NCBI GenBank assembly: GCA_951812925.1
Contig: OX638372.1
Location: forward strand, 42,902,245 to 42,966,244
Direction: 5' to 3'
Length of the DNA stretch: 64,000 bases
Source: Calliopum simillimum
Taxonomy: Eukaryota > Arthropoda > Insecta > Diptera > Lauxaniidae
Of the stretch, positions 21,443 to 32,596 are shown piece after piece. The position numbers were made by a program, and so were the translations under genes. How positions within the stretch are numbered: the stretch's first letter is position 1; every line of letters begins with the position of its first letter. The notes under the pieces were generated by a model, which saw only the letters and a list, made by a program, of their open reading frames with translations, was not told the origin of the DNA and searched no databases.

Positions 21443-22684
21443 CGTTAGCTTAATATGGAAAAGGCGTAACTCACATTTTCAATACTTTACAGGAGAAGGA
21501 AAAAACTGAATAAAATTTGATGCGCCCAACATTTAAAAAAACTTTAAATGCAATTTACAACAAAAATTATCAACAATTTTCATTCTAGGATTTATTTTTT
21601 TTTTTTTTTCTTTGTTTTTTGGGTAATTTTGTGTGTTAGGTCTTTTCGTTTTTAAATTATTAAAAAAAAAGTGAGTTAGGGCTTTTTACAATAAATCAAA
21701 AATTATGACTAAAATTAAAGTTATTCAATATAAAATGAAAAGGAAAACCTTTACAAAGAAAGTTAATTGGATTGGACAAAAATTTGAAGGAAAACGTTTA
21801 TGTTTTGTATGGAAGATTATCATAAAAGTGGTGACAATCAGCAGCTAACAACAATTTAAAACATTAAAGTGTACATCAAGAAAAGTTTATGATAATAAAA
21901 AACCCACAGCAACTAAACACGTAGATGCTATTAATGTTTTCCCATCAGTATATCTTGATATTCTTCGTATTGACTATGAAGCCTTCGGGTGACTTTTGGG
22001 AACCTTCGGATGCCTTAGAAAACTATTAATTAAGGCTTTTTGGTAGTCCGCCATAGATGCTTTCCTTCTAGTATACCTAGGAATTCTTTGTTTTGATTTG
22101 GAAGCCTTCGGGTGAACTTCTGGAACCTTCGAATGTCCCAAAAAACTACCAGTTAGAACTTTTTGATAGTCCGCCAATAATATTTTGCCTCTAGTATACC
22201 GAAATATTCTTCGTTTTGACTATCAAGCCTTCGGGTGGCCTTCGAGAACCTTCGGGTATCTTAGAAAACTATCAAATAAGTTTCATTGATAGTCTACCAT
22301 AAATGTTTATCCTCTAGTATACCCAGATGTTCTTCGTTCTGACCAGAAAACCTTCGGATGACCTTCGGGAACCTTCGTGTATAGCATAGAAAACTTCTCA
22401 TATTTGAGATACACTCACTGCCAAGTTTTCAGCTTAATTAACAGAATAGTTCTGAGTGATTTTAACACTATTTAAACGCTACATATTGTGAGTTAGGGCT
22501 TTTTTCTTTCAAGAATTTTTTTTTATGTGTTACGGCTTTTTAAAATTGACTATAACTTGGCTATTTTTGATATTATCATGCCTAACTTTTGTAGGGAGGT
22601 GTATTAGAGAGTGGCCAACCAGAATATGCAAAAAAGTCAATTTCGAAAAAATTTGAGTTACGCCTTTTCCATATTAAGCTAACG
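21443..22684. mobile_element. TIR element with internal minisatellite (1.24 kb)
   Basis: The ends CGTTAGCTTAATATGGAAAA and TTTTCCATATTAAGCTAACG are exact complements, continuing as ggcgtaactca. The tetramer AAAT flanks both sides (21439-21442 and 22685-22688), a candidate TSD. The centre holds an about 123-bp tandem repeat. It sits within a larger block of tttcactatcaa-type inverted sequence inside the hAT element. Confidence 0.65.
21976..22390. repeat. About 123-bp tandem repeat, 3.5 units
   Basis: The landmark ccttcgggtga recurs at about 21980, 22103, 22230 and 22350. Within each unit, a second ccttcg motif (ggaaccttcggatg) follows about 20 bases later, and agtatac is conserved near the end. 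Units differ by point changes, so the array is not recent. Confidence 0.65.
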
Positions 22685-23556
22685 AAATTTTCCCTTTTAA
22701 TAGATTAAATTTTTCATTACCAGCAAATTAATTTTTTGATAGTGAAAAAAATTTCACTATCAATACATATTTATATGCATATTTTGAAAGCGTAAAATTT
22801 TTCATTACCATTAAAAGAATTTTTTGATAATGGAAAAATTTATACTAGCAATGAATTTATTTGAGGAGCATAGAAAATATTCTTATACTTTTAGGCGATT
22901 TTATCAAAAAGCCTTTGAAACAATAAGTAATGGAAATCACACCGAGTCCGAAACAGTCCTGGTTATTGCAAGTTCCAAAACTTATTGTAAACAGTTTGCA
23001 GGAAGAGCACAAATAGCCAAATTATTTGGGCTTTCTTTGGGTTTGGTAAAAAAATTCCAAACGTTACTTCTATGCGGCATTTTGTAAAAGTTAAGACAAA
23101 TTAATTTAATTGTTGTTTACTTATGGTTTTATATTGTGTCTGCTGCACTTTTTCTTTTTAAGTTTTTTTTTTTTTAAATCAAATTAAACACGTATTTTTT
23201 TTTACGGCCAACAGCAAAAGAATTTCAACAGAAACGACGCCTTCAATTTTATGTCAAAATAAGTTGTGGGGCTGTTTACACACACTCAACAATCTTAGTA
23301 AGTAGTACATGTTCCAATTTTGAATGCGAATTGTCTAAGCAAAATTTGTGCAAACAAAATTTGTGAAAACAAAGTTTGTGCAAACGAAAATTGAGAAAAC
23401 AGAATTTGTGAAAACATCGAATAAAAACATCGAGGCAAAAAATCGATTTTGCAAAAAAATCGAACTTAAAACATCGATGTTAAAAACAGTCGATGTTCTT
23501 GCAAAACATCGATGTTTCATCAACATCGATGTCGATATCGCAGCACTAGTTCTTAC

Positions 23557-24888
23557 GTAAGGCAATTTATGTTTGAAATTTAGTGTTGATTACTTTAATT
23601 TTTTGGCTACCCGAGTAGAGTTAAAAATATGACTCGGATTTTTCTCCCTGCGGATTCGGATTCTACGCATGAAGTTACTTCGGAAATGCTTGGAAACGAA
23701 ACCTTGATGGAATGTGTTATTAATTTAGAAAATTTATTACGTACCATTTTCGACCCGGCAGTCCAAGGGTTAAGATTTTTTTCAGAATTGTTCTTTTGGT
23801 CTAGAGTCAACATAAAAACAACATTTGCAGTTGGTCGTTATGAATTTTGGCCAGAAAAATGTGCTTTTTGACCTAAAGTGCAAAGGATCGGTAGCTTAGA
23901 GGTCATAAGAAACTGAGAAGGAGCGGAATAGCGGAATTCAACATCCTAAAAACTCTCTCTCGCGTAGTCGGGTAATGATTTTGTGACCCTTAAACTCAAT
24001 ACTAAACGTTTGTGTTTAACTTTTTAGGTTGTTTTTTTGCTTAAGTTCTTCTTTAAGTAGGCTTTGAAAAAAACTTATAATTGGTTATTGTAATGGCTAT
24101 ATTTTCAAAGCTGCGACAATTCAAAATTGAAAGTTCGTGTTGAACGGGCATAAAAGTTATTTGTGAAAACTGATGATTTTTAAAAATTTATTAAAAATAC
24201 TTAGAAATGCTAGATAAAAGAGAAAAAATAATTGGTGGGTAGATAAAAGTGCTGGTTTTCACACAAGTGTGGTCATGATGAAAACAAACATATAAGGTAG
24301 CAAAGTTGAAATTCGGAAAAATTACTCATTTTCAAAACTTCGGGAAAACTTTCCTGGTAATCTCTTTTTTAAAACCAAATGACTGTATACAAGCAAAATC
24401 ACTTATTTGGATAGTCGTGGTGGTGGTGTTAATAAAGACGTTCATGGTAGACTGAACAAAGGGATAGGTATTTTGGACTGCGACATAGTGTATGGTGAAA
24501 TTGATTCCTTTCAAATAAAACTAAACTCAAAATCAATGAAAAAATTCAAAAACACATTGGTAACCATATGTAAACCGCAAATCTCCATTTTTAACTAATC
24601 AGCCACCAAAAAAACCAAAAAAGCTAAAACTCTTATGTGTCCTTTGCTATGTATTTAATTACTTTTGCTTTTAATTCAACTCAAGTAATTTCCACTTTAA
24701 GAAGAAACTTAACCGCACAACTAGTTCTTTGAGTTTCAAGGAAGAAACTTAAACTCATAGAAATTAAAAAATTGCAAATGAAACAAAACAAATGCCAACG
24801 AAATCCCAACATCCTTAGTGCAGTTTTACGCAATTTGTAAACCCAATTGCAAAATCAAATAAAACAGTTAACAGTTTTCAAGTTTACA
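23557..24888. other. Intergenic, with a possible foldback-family fragment
   Basis: 23884-23985 (ataagaaactgagaaggagcg ... gaattcaacatcc ... tctctctcgcgtag) resembles an inner part of the CGAAGAG family (taagaaacagagcgggagcg ... tctctctcgcatatg). The rest is AT-rich with no recognised gene. Confidence 0.35.
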
Positions 24889-24970
24889 CCCAAGAGGAAA
24901 AATTTCTAGCGCTTCTGATCCAAGCACTTCAAAAGTGCTTGTCCCCATAGAAATTTAGAAGCACTATCGC

Positions 24971-25440
24971 AATGATTTTTCATAAGGTTGCAGTAAGAAC
25001 AACGTGAGTTCGAACCCAGCCCGGGAGATTTTTTTTTTTACTTTTTTTACTTTTTTTTGCTTTATTTTTTTTTTTTTTAATTAAATATATTTTATTCAAC
25101 ATCTTTTATTTCACTTTTCTATTCCCTTTCTCTTATTAATTTACTTTTGTTTAACCGAATTGAAATTGATTACACAATGATTCCATATAAGGCTGCAGTA
25201 AGAACAACGTGAGTTCGAACCCCGCCCGGGTGATTTTTTTTTTCCGTTTTTTTATTTGTGTTTGCTTTATTTTTTTTTTTTATTAAAATATTTTTCATTC
25301 AACCTATTTTATTTCACTTTTCTATTTTAATTTCTCATTTTTATTTACTTTTGCTTACTTGAATTGAAACTGATTGCACAATGATTTTATGTAATGCTGC
25401 AGGACAGCATTTGCTTAATATACAAATTTAATACCCCTTC
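24971..25440 (+). repeat. Tandem B-box / T-run units
   Basis: Unit starts are at about 24971, 25175 and 25380. In units 1 and 2 the sequence gtaagaacaacgtgagttcg continues aaccc, then cccggg, then a T run beginning at about 25029 and 25234. The gttcgaacc core fits the Pol III internal B box. A correctly spaced A box is not evident in these two units, so they look like tRNA 3' halves. Confidence 0.5.
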
Positions 25441-25448
25441 ATATCATC

Positions 25449-25541
25449 GGGCGTTGGTGGAGCGGTCTAAAGCGTTGGTAAATGTAAGAAAAAAATATCT
25501 ATCACGCGGAGGGTCGTGGATTCAAATCCTGGCCGCGGCCA
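25449..25541 (+). repeat. tRNA-like unit with A- and B-box similarity
   Basis: An A-box-like tggtggagcggtctaa and a B-box-like ggattcaaatcc lie about 65 bases apart, ending in CCA-like ggcca and then a long T run. The layout with an extended middle recalls a class II (Leu/Ser) tRNA, but acceptor stem ends do not pair. This is tRNA-derived, probably not a functional tRNA. Exact isotype cannot be assigned. Confidence 0.45.
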
Positions 25542-25780
25542 GTTTTTTTTTTTTCTTTTTTTTTCTTTTTTTTATTTTTATTGAAAAAACGCTTACCGCA
25601 GCATTACAAATAAGCGCTTTAAAAACTCTTTTTTGGTAAGGCTGCGGTAAGTTTTTGCTCGCTTACATCCTATGACATGCAATGTTAAAAAGAAAGTATT
25701 GTTCTTACGGAGCGGAAGCGCTTATTGGTGAAAAGGATGCACTTCAGAAGGGTTTTTGAAGCACTACTTTTCCCCTTGGG

Positions 25781-26776
25781 CAGTGTTCAAACTATGTGTT
25801 TGTATATGTACTGAATACCAGTCGTCCCCAAGTGATTTTGATTCTTTGCCTTGAGTTTTCTTGCGTCTGTCTTTAATTTCTTAACTTTGTTGCATGGCAG
25901 AAAGGAGGAAGGAAGCGTAAAGCATTTAAATTTAATTTCATTAATTTTGCTTTATACTTCGCCGTCTTTTGGGTATGTATTTGTATAAGTGTGTATTGTG
26001 AGTATTGGATGTAGTTGTATGTACGTGTCTTTGTCGCCATTGCATTTAATCGTCTTAGCCAGCTTTTGCCGTAAAACCATTTCATTCATATCCTTGAAAC
26101 TGAGAAATTTTTGTCAGCGCTTTCAATTTTTCTCAGTCACGTTTTAGGGATTTTTGTTGGCTTATTGTTTTTCTTTGTTGTCCTCAGCATATTCTCTCTT
26201 GAGCTTTTGTTTGTGTGCTTAAACTTGTCACTCACTCACTCACTAACTATCCAGAAAACGGAAGTCATAATCTGGTTTTGATATCCTGGACTTTTCATTT
26301 GAGTAACAATTAGCTACATCGTTGGTAAATTGCTTTATAAACGAGTGCACGCTGAACAGCAGTAGATTACTTCATGTCATTGTTTCCTTAGGATGTACTT
26401 ACTCGTAAATATGTTGCCTTAGGTAAGTTCTAATTGAAGTTTACTCAACTATATAACGTGCTACTTTACTTTGAGCAAAGTCACGCAACCGTCTTGCATT
26501 CACATGCGTGTAAAAATAGAGAAAACAGAGGTTATTTGTCGTTATTAATTATAAATTAATATTTCATTTTATATTTTCACTCGCGTACACTGCGAGAAAG
26601 ATTAACTTTATGGTGCAGTTATATGGTGAATAAATGGAATCTGGTATTTGGTAATGAGACATCAGTTGGTGTTGACTTTATCATAGCAAATTGTAAAGAA
26701 GTAGGGAAACAATTTTTTCTCATTACACAACTATTACAATTTTATTCAATAAACACTTCTGAGTTCGATAAATTTA
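25781..26776. other. Unique sequence between repeats
   Basis: No recognised gene or repeat. A (cact)n stretch lies at about 26230-26245. Short ORFs have no familiar motif. Confidence 0.4.
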
Positions 26777-27108
26777 TGCCCCAGACAGACTACAGCTTAA
26801 ATCTATATTATAGACGTAATAGTGCGAATCTTTTTATTGCATGATTTTAGGCATTTTTTAAATGCATATTTCATAAGCATTGACTCAAAGAAAATTTCCC
26901 AATTCAGTGGCCAAAAAACTCTAAAACATCAAATACAAGATTAATAGTAGGTACTAATTAAGCTAAATAATTAAAATTTGTTGGACCTGGAATTGGAAAA
27001 TTTTCTTTTAGTCAATGTCTATGAAATATGTATTTAAAAAATGCCTAAAATCGTGCAATAAAAAGAATCGTCTATAATCTACATTTAAGTTGTCATCTGT
27101 CTGTGGCA
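26777..27108. mobile_element. Foldback element (about 330 bp)
   Basis: Left-arm landmarks ccagacagac, ttattgcatgattttaggca and tgactcaaagaaaattt recur inverted in 26990-27105 (aaattttcttttagtca, tgcctaaaatcgtgcaataa, ctgtctgtgg). The arms are about 130-150 bases with moderate divergence. Non-coding. Confidence 0.6.
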
Positions 27109-27256
27109 TTAGATTTCTTCATTTGATTTCTAAAGTTAGTCTCTAATCATTCTCGACTTGGTTAGAGGGCTGGATTGCAAATCGAGCAGAGATTGATTAA
27201 ATAGTAATCTGAAGTGTCATCGCGATGAGCGATATTTAAATCTTTATATGTTATAA

Positions 27257-28128
27257 GTTACGAAGCTTCTGGGAGATGATAGAGGAAGCCTGGGATAAGA
27301 AAAAAATTTAACCTGAGGAAGTCTAAAATGTACCCTTGAGGAGTTTTAGTGTCTAAACGGATTTTCGGACTTGTTTTAGAAAACAAATTTTCTTGAGTCA
27401 CCCTAGCTTTTAAGAGAAGACTTTTTTGCAAAAAACTTTTTTGGGTTTGGATTATAAAGTTCAAAAGTTGAAAGTTGATATTTTTAATCGATTGATTCCT
27501 AATTTTTGACTTTGGTGTCCATTTTAGTATGAAAGAGGTCCTATTAACATACTCCTTTTTTTTTGAATCTTCGTTAAATTTCCTTTAGTTCGGTAGTACA
27601 TTTTTTATACCAACTTTTTAATTTGAGATGGGAAAAAAAAAACGTTTCTATGTAACAAACGGGATACTCGCGCTGCCCTTTATATACTGACCTCAATTAA
27701 AAATCTTTGTATGAAAAATGTTCCTACTACCAAATTAAAAGAAATTTAACGAGAATTTTTAAAAAAATTATAAACGACTATGTCAACAGGACCTTTTTCG
27801 TACTAAAGTGGCAAAGTCAAAAAAAAGGAAAAAATTTAAAACATTAACTTTAAAAGTCCAGAACTTTGAGAAATTCCTCCAAGCCCTATGAAGCAAATAC
27901 ACTTTTAAAAAGACCATACAATCAACCAGAAGTCTTTATAAAAAAGGTTTTATAAAAAAGTTTTCTTTTAAACACTATGATGACCCAAGAAAATTGGTTT
28001 TCTAAAACAAGTCATAAAATCTGTTTTATCCCTATAACTCCTCAAGGGTACATTTTGGACCCCCCCCCGTTAGTTGCACTTTTTTGTTAGTCCAGGCCTC
28101 CTCTTTTACCTCCCAGAAACTTCGTAAC
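27257..28128. mobile_element. Foldback element, family A copy 2 (872 bp)
   Basis: The ends GTTACGAAGCTTCTGGGAG and, inverted, GTTACGAAGTTTCTGGGAG are near-complements, and long arms continue inward (tacccttgaggag / ctcctcaagggta). The flanking nonamers tatgttata and tatgcgata agree at 7 of 9 positions just outside the shared ends, compatible with an aged long TSD. It is the same family as 5205-6330. Confidence 0.6.
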
Positions 28129-28629
28129 CTTATGCGATACACACTATGTAAATAAGCAAACGAAATCGGTTAAATCCCTGTTTATGTGCCCTAATCACAA
28201 CACACAACCAGATTTATTTTGCGTTGGAAATATTATGAAAAGGAGCATTTCATAAAACTTTTCTCTTTTTAAATGTGAGCCGCGCTCCTAAACTCAAACT
28301 ACGCTCTCCCAGCTAAACCGCTTGATAATTTTTATAAAATTCAGTACGCAGATAGGGTTTACACTAATGAACGATGTTATGATCATAATGTCTTTGAGTA
28401 GGCAGTGCCACGCCCATAAATAAAAAAACCACTCTCATAGCTAAACCGCTGCATTAATTTTTATGAAAGAGATACGGAGTAAGGGGTAATACTAGGAAAT
28501 GATAGTATGGCCTTTTTTTTTTGAAAGTGACCAAGTCCTTTTTAAGGGAAATTGCGTTATTATCCCGCATCGATTTTTATGAAATTTGCAATAAGACCTA
28601 ATGAAGAAAATTAAAAGCTTTTTATATCC
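28129..28629. other. Unassigned inter-element sequence
   Basis: Repetitive-looking motifs (ctcccagctaaaccgct, ctctcatagctaaaccgct at about 28307 and 28433) form a loose direct repeat of about 126 bases. No gene was recognised. Confidence 0.35.
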
Positions 28630-29841
28630 TACACCCAAGGTATATTCACTTTGTCTTTCCAGTTGTATTGCGGAGAAGGAGGCGTGGCAGGTATGGAAAA
28701 GTATATATATTCGTGATCAGCGTCATATCTCCGTCTGTCTGGGTGGATGTCTGTCCGTACGTTGAAAACATTTTAATATTTTTTGGAAGAAAGATAGTTC
28801 GATGAAATTTGGTACACTGTCTTCCTCGTTAAAGTTAGCTTGATTTATTGAAAATGAGTGAAATCGGTCAACGGACACGCCATGTTTTGAAAACCTTAAA
28901 AAAGAATTTTCCCAAAGAAAAAATTTTTTTGTTGGTGGATGAAAAACACTTGTTTTTCAAAAGATTTCCATAAAAAAAAATTTAAAAAAAAAAAAATTTA
29001 CGGAAAATTAATTTTTTAGATTTTTCAAAACATGGCCGTCATTCCTTCAATATTCATTCTAATGATTTATATGGGAAATATTGGTTTTTTTTGCACACCT
29101 TGTATTTTCTAAGCAACGGAACTTATATTCTTTTACTTTGAAATTTTTCTTTTTTGGCCACCTAGCGGTAAATCGAAGCACTGATTAGAAAAAAACGCCC
29201 GTGGCTCTCACAACCATTTAGCGCAAAACAAGTTTTTCAGAAAAATTTTTTTTCATCCACCTTTCTGTAGAAAAAAATTTAAAACAAAAATAATAGTTTT
29301 GAGAAAATCAACTTTAAAGATTTTTCAGAAAATGGCCGCTATTTTTTTTCGCAAAACTAATAATCAGAGATCTCCATACTGAGTACTTAGAACAGCTCTG
29401 TAAATTTTTATTCAAAACTGAGAACCCAACTGCGAATTTCGAAAAATTTCAGGTGGGAAGCGTTTATACAGTGACAGTTTTCGAGACAATCCAACAAAAC
29501 TTTTTTTTTTGCAAAAACTAAGCGAAATCGGACGAAAGGGCCAGGCACCTCCCATTTAAAAAAGAGACCCAAAATGCTATAATAAAAGCAATTTTTGAGA
29601 AAATCCAATCAAATTTCATTCAGATCTGAGCAAAAGCTATGTGAATTCGGACAAAAGGTCGTGGCAGCCAAATTTTCAAAATACTATAGTGTATGATATT
29701 TATATTTCCATGCACAGACGGACATGGATATATCGACTCAGAAGGTGACGCTGATGAAGAATATGAATACTTTACTATACTTACCACGCCTTCTTCTCTG
29801 CGTTTCAAACGGAAGGACAAAATGAATATAACCTGAATGTA
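28630..29841. mobile_element. TIR element of the ATCGACTCAGGAGGTGACG repeat family (about 1.2 kb)
   Basis: The left end (tacacccaaggtatattcac ... ggaggcgtggcaggta ... tgatcagcgtcatatctcc ... gtctgtc) is matched inverted at 29712-29841 (gacggacatggatatatcga ... gacgctgat ... ccacgccttcttctctgcg ... aaatgaatata). This terminal module recurs at 32455-32596, 44140-44220, 46130-46260 and 61385-61460, so it is a high-copy family in this genome. No transposase was seen. Confidence 0.55.
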
Positions 29842-29939
29842 CAATGATATACGAAATATTTTAACAGATTTAACTACCCATTACTTCTGAGATCTTACGA
29901 TATGCGAAACTGAAACGGAATATGTTATTTCTGAAACAT

Positions 29940-30832
29940 CCCAAGGGGAAAAGAAGTGCTTCAAAAACCCTTCTGAAGTGCATCCTTTTCACCAATAAGC
30001 GCTTCCGCTCCGTAAGAACAATACTTTCTTTTTAACATTGCATGTCATAGGATGTAAGCGAGCAAAAGCTTACCGCAGCCTTACCAAAAAAGAGTTTTCA
30101 AAGCGCTTATTTGTAATGCTGCGGTAAGCGTTTTTTCAATAAAATTAAAAAAAAGAAAAAAAAAAGAAAAAAAAAAAAAACTGGCCTCGCCAGGATTTGA
30201 ATCCACGACCCTCCGCGTGCTAGATATTTTTTTCTTACATTTACCAACCCTTTAGACCGCTCCACCAACGCCCGATGATATGAAGAGGTATTAAATTTGT
30301 ATATTAAGCACATGTTGTCCTGCAGCATTACATAGAATCATTGTGCAATCAGTTTCAATTCAAGTAAGCAAAAGTAAATAAAAATGAGAAATTAAAATAG
30401 AAAAGTGAAAAAAAAGGTTGAATAAAAAATATTTTAATAAAAAAAAAAAAAAATAAAGCAAAAACAAATAAAAAAACGGAAAAAAAAATCACCCGGGCTG
30501 GGTTCGAACTCACGTTGTTCTTACTGCAGCCTTATATGGAATCATTGTGTAATCAATTTCAATTCGGTTAAACAAAAGAAAATTAATAAGAGAAAGGAAA
30601 ATAGAAAAGTGAAATAAAAGATGTTGAATATAAAATATTTAATTAAAAAAAAAAAAAAAGCAAAAAAAAGTAAAAAAATTTAAAAAAAAAAATCTCCCGG
30701 GCTGGGTTCGAACTCACGTTGTTCTTACTGCAGCCTAATAAAAAATCATTGTGATAGTGCTTCTAAATTTCTATGGGGACAAGCACTTTTGAAGTGCTTG
30801 GATCAGAAGCGCTAGAAATTTTTCCTCTTGGG
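29940..30832 (-). mobile_element. CCCAAGRGGAAAA TIR element with tRNA-like modules, copy 2 (inverted)
   Basis: Inverted copy of 24889-25780, 893 bases, with the same ends and the same three modules. Differences are mainly in A/T run lengths and scattered substitutions. Flanking sequence is unrelated to that of copy 1, so the pair most likely arose by separate insertions rather than one palindrome. Confidence 0.65.
30181..30273 (-). repeat. tRNA-like unit, inverted copy
   Basis: Counterpart of 25449-25541, with A-box-like tggtggagcggtctaa and B-box-like ggattcaaatcc on the minus strand, followed by T runs. The spacing between boxes is the same. Confidence 0.45.
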
Positions 30833-31879
30833 ATAAGACAGAAATTTTTCTCTTATTTAGTTGATACTTAACCTCTAAACTATTGCATTTTTTTTATGTG
30901 TATGTGCTTAAGTGCATAACGCCTTGTCTTTTATGTTGTCATATACGTTGGCACTCCATTTTATGATCGCATTTAATGTCAATAACCGTTGGCCATTCAT
31001 TTGATTTCGTTTGCTTTGTTACGAGTATACGTAGTAGAATAAAATCGATATTCTTCCAAGGTTCATTTTTATTTTGCCATTGATTGGTTGTTGTATTTTT
31101 TTTTGCCCCATCTCAATCTTGTTATTTATCCTTAAGCAAAACATTATTTAACTTTTTATTTGCTTATAAATTAACTTTAATCATTTTATAACTTTATTTG
31201 CTTCTCTTCTTTACTTTGCAATTTTAGTGGTTCTCTTTAGCTCCCTGCACTGAAACTTGATTCACATGCAACAACGTTGCAAGTATTCTGCGTACTTAGT
31301 TATGTGCGCCACAAAATCAGCACTTAACTGAAGTGTCTTTTAGCACTTTATGCGTCAGTGCAGCGCACATTTTCATCTTAACGCAAATAAAATTTTAATG
31401 TGGCACTTACCACTGCAATTTTCATTAAGGCGCTTCACTTGCGAGCTTAATTGACTGGCCGTTGCAGATTGCAATCAGCTGAATGCATACAAAAGGACAT
31501 CGGAGTACTGATTTCTGCTTTTAATTTTTCCTTTTTTCCTTTTAATGGGATTTCTATGAAATCTCTCAATTTATACAGCGATTGTATGATAAATCAGGCA
31601 ATGTGTTGTATGAGTGTCATTGAATTCGTTTGTTCAATTAAAGGTTGCGCATACGACATGTTGTACTGCTGTAAACTAAGAAAAAGGAATTTTACATTAT
31701 GTCATTAATATGATATTTTACAGGAGAGCTGAAAATAAGAGATAGGGTACAATTTTTTGGTATTCAAGTTAAGGTTGGATTTACTGTTTGGACATCTTCT
31801 GAACTTTTAACAATCAATTTCAAATACAGGCACACGAAATAAAAACTAGTAAGGCTGTTAGCATAGCCTACCATTAAAT
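30833..31879. other. Intergenic, nothing recognised
   Basis: No repeat or gene-like pattern was seen, apart from short unrecognised ORFs. Confidence 0.4.
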
Positions 31880-32596
31880 ATCGCAGTATTTTGCTTGTTC
31901 GGGAGGTGCCACGAACACTTGTCATAGAAATCACATAATTTTTGCTCAGAGCTTGCACTTATTGTTCTCAGTGTCTGATTGAAATTTTGTTGGATTATCT
32001 CAAAAATCGTTTTTAGTATAGCGTTTTGAAGCTTATCCTTGTATGGGAGGTGCCACTACTTTTTGTCCGAGTTCGTTTAGTTTTTGTTCAAAGCTTTCAT
32101 TTATAGTTTTTACTGTCTGAGTGAAATTTAGTTGAACTATCTCGAAAAAAGCATTCTGTACAGCATTTCGAAACTTTTGCATATATAAGATGTGCCACGC
32201 AGTCTTGTCCAACTATGCTCAGTTTTAACTCAGGGCTTGCACTTACTATGCTTAATAATCATGTGCATTTTGGTTACATTGTTGTGAAAAATACTCACAG
32301 AGTTGCATTTTGAATATATTTTTTGTACGGGTGGTAGGCGTGTACGTTCACTGATTTTGTATATGTTCAATAAAACAAGTTATCTTTGACAACAAAGACA
32401 GTGTATTAAACTTTATAGAATTATCTTGCTTCCAAAAAATATTAAAATGATTTCAACGGACAGACAGACAGACACATGGCTTTATCGACTCAGGAGCTGA
32501 CGCTGATCAAAAATATATTTACCTTTCCATACCAACCACGCCTTCTTCTCTGCGTTAGAAACAGTAGAACAAAGTGAATATACCCTGGGTGTATGG
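31880..32596 (+). repeat. 142-bp tandem repeat (about 3 units) plus family terminal module
   Basis: The landmark gggaggtgccac recurs at about 31901 and 32045, with degenerate forms near 32186 and 32330. The shared unit contains agtttttg(t/c)tca, tgtctgagtgaaat and gcattttgaaac. The run ends in the dispersed module acatggctttatcgactcag, gacgctgatcaaaaatata, ccacgccttcttctctgcg. It is the same family as 42250-44220. Confidence 0.6.

Larger units (their letters stand above)
19822..23548. mobile_element. hAT-type non-autonomous element, 3.7 kb, 8-bp TSD
   Basis: The ends TAGTGCTGCGACATCGAC and GTCGATATCGCAGCACTA are complementary apart from one base, and GTTCTTAC is duplicated exactly (19814-19821 and 23549-23556). 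An 8-bp duplication and a YANNG-type end are hallmarks of hAT. Both ends carry clustered aacatcgatgtt-type palindromes (19855-19950 and 23405-23535). The interior is a patchwork of other repeats, including 20175-20321 and 21443-22684, and has no readable hAT transposase. Confidence 0.75.
24889..25780 (+). mobile_element. CCCAAGRGGAAAA TIR element with tRNA-like modules, copy 1
   Basis: The ends CCCAAGAGGAAAAATTTCTA and, inverted, CCCAAGGGGAAAAGTAGTGC enclose 892 bases. Inside are three tandem units of about 200 bases, each beginning near aatgatt...ctgcag. The first two have a B-box-like gagttcgaaccc followed by long T runs, and the third leads into a fuller tRNA-like unit (25449-25541). An inverted copy lies at 29940-30832. 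No matching TSD was found for either copy. Confidence 0.65.

Noticed and set aside
22824..23087. 87-codon plus-strand open frame inside the hAT element
   Set aside because: No recognised motif, and it begins in inverted-repeat sequence (gataatggaaaaattt). Not enough to call a gene, and no hAT transposase signature such as a dimerisation domain.
23335..23565. Overlapping open frames on both strands
   Set aside because: They come from the low-complexity aacaaaatttgtg and atcgatgt palindromic repeats near the hAT end.
25449..25541. Functional tRNA gene
   Set aside because: Boxes are present, but acceptor-stem ends do not pair and an identical arrangement recurs in a transposon copy. It is kept as tRNA-derived only.
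24889..30832. One single 5.9-kb foldback element with 0.9-kb arms
   Set aside because: Each arm is bounded on both sides by its own CCCAAG terminal repeats and the outer flanks do not match, so two inverted insertions fit better.
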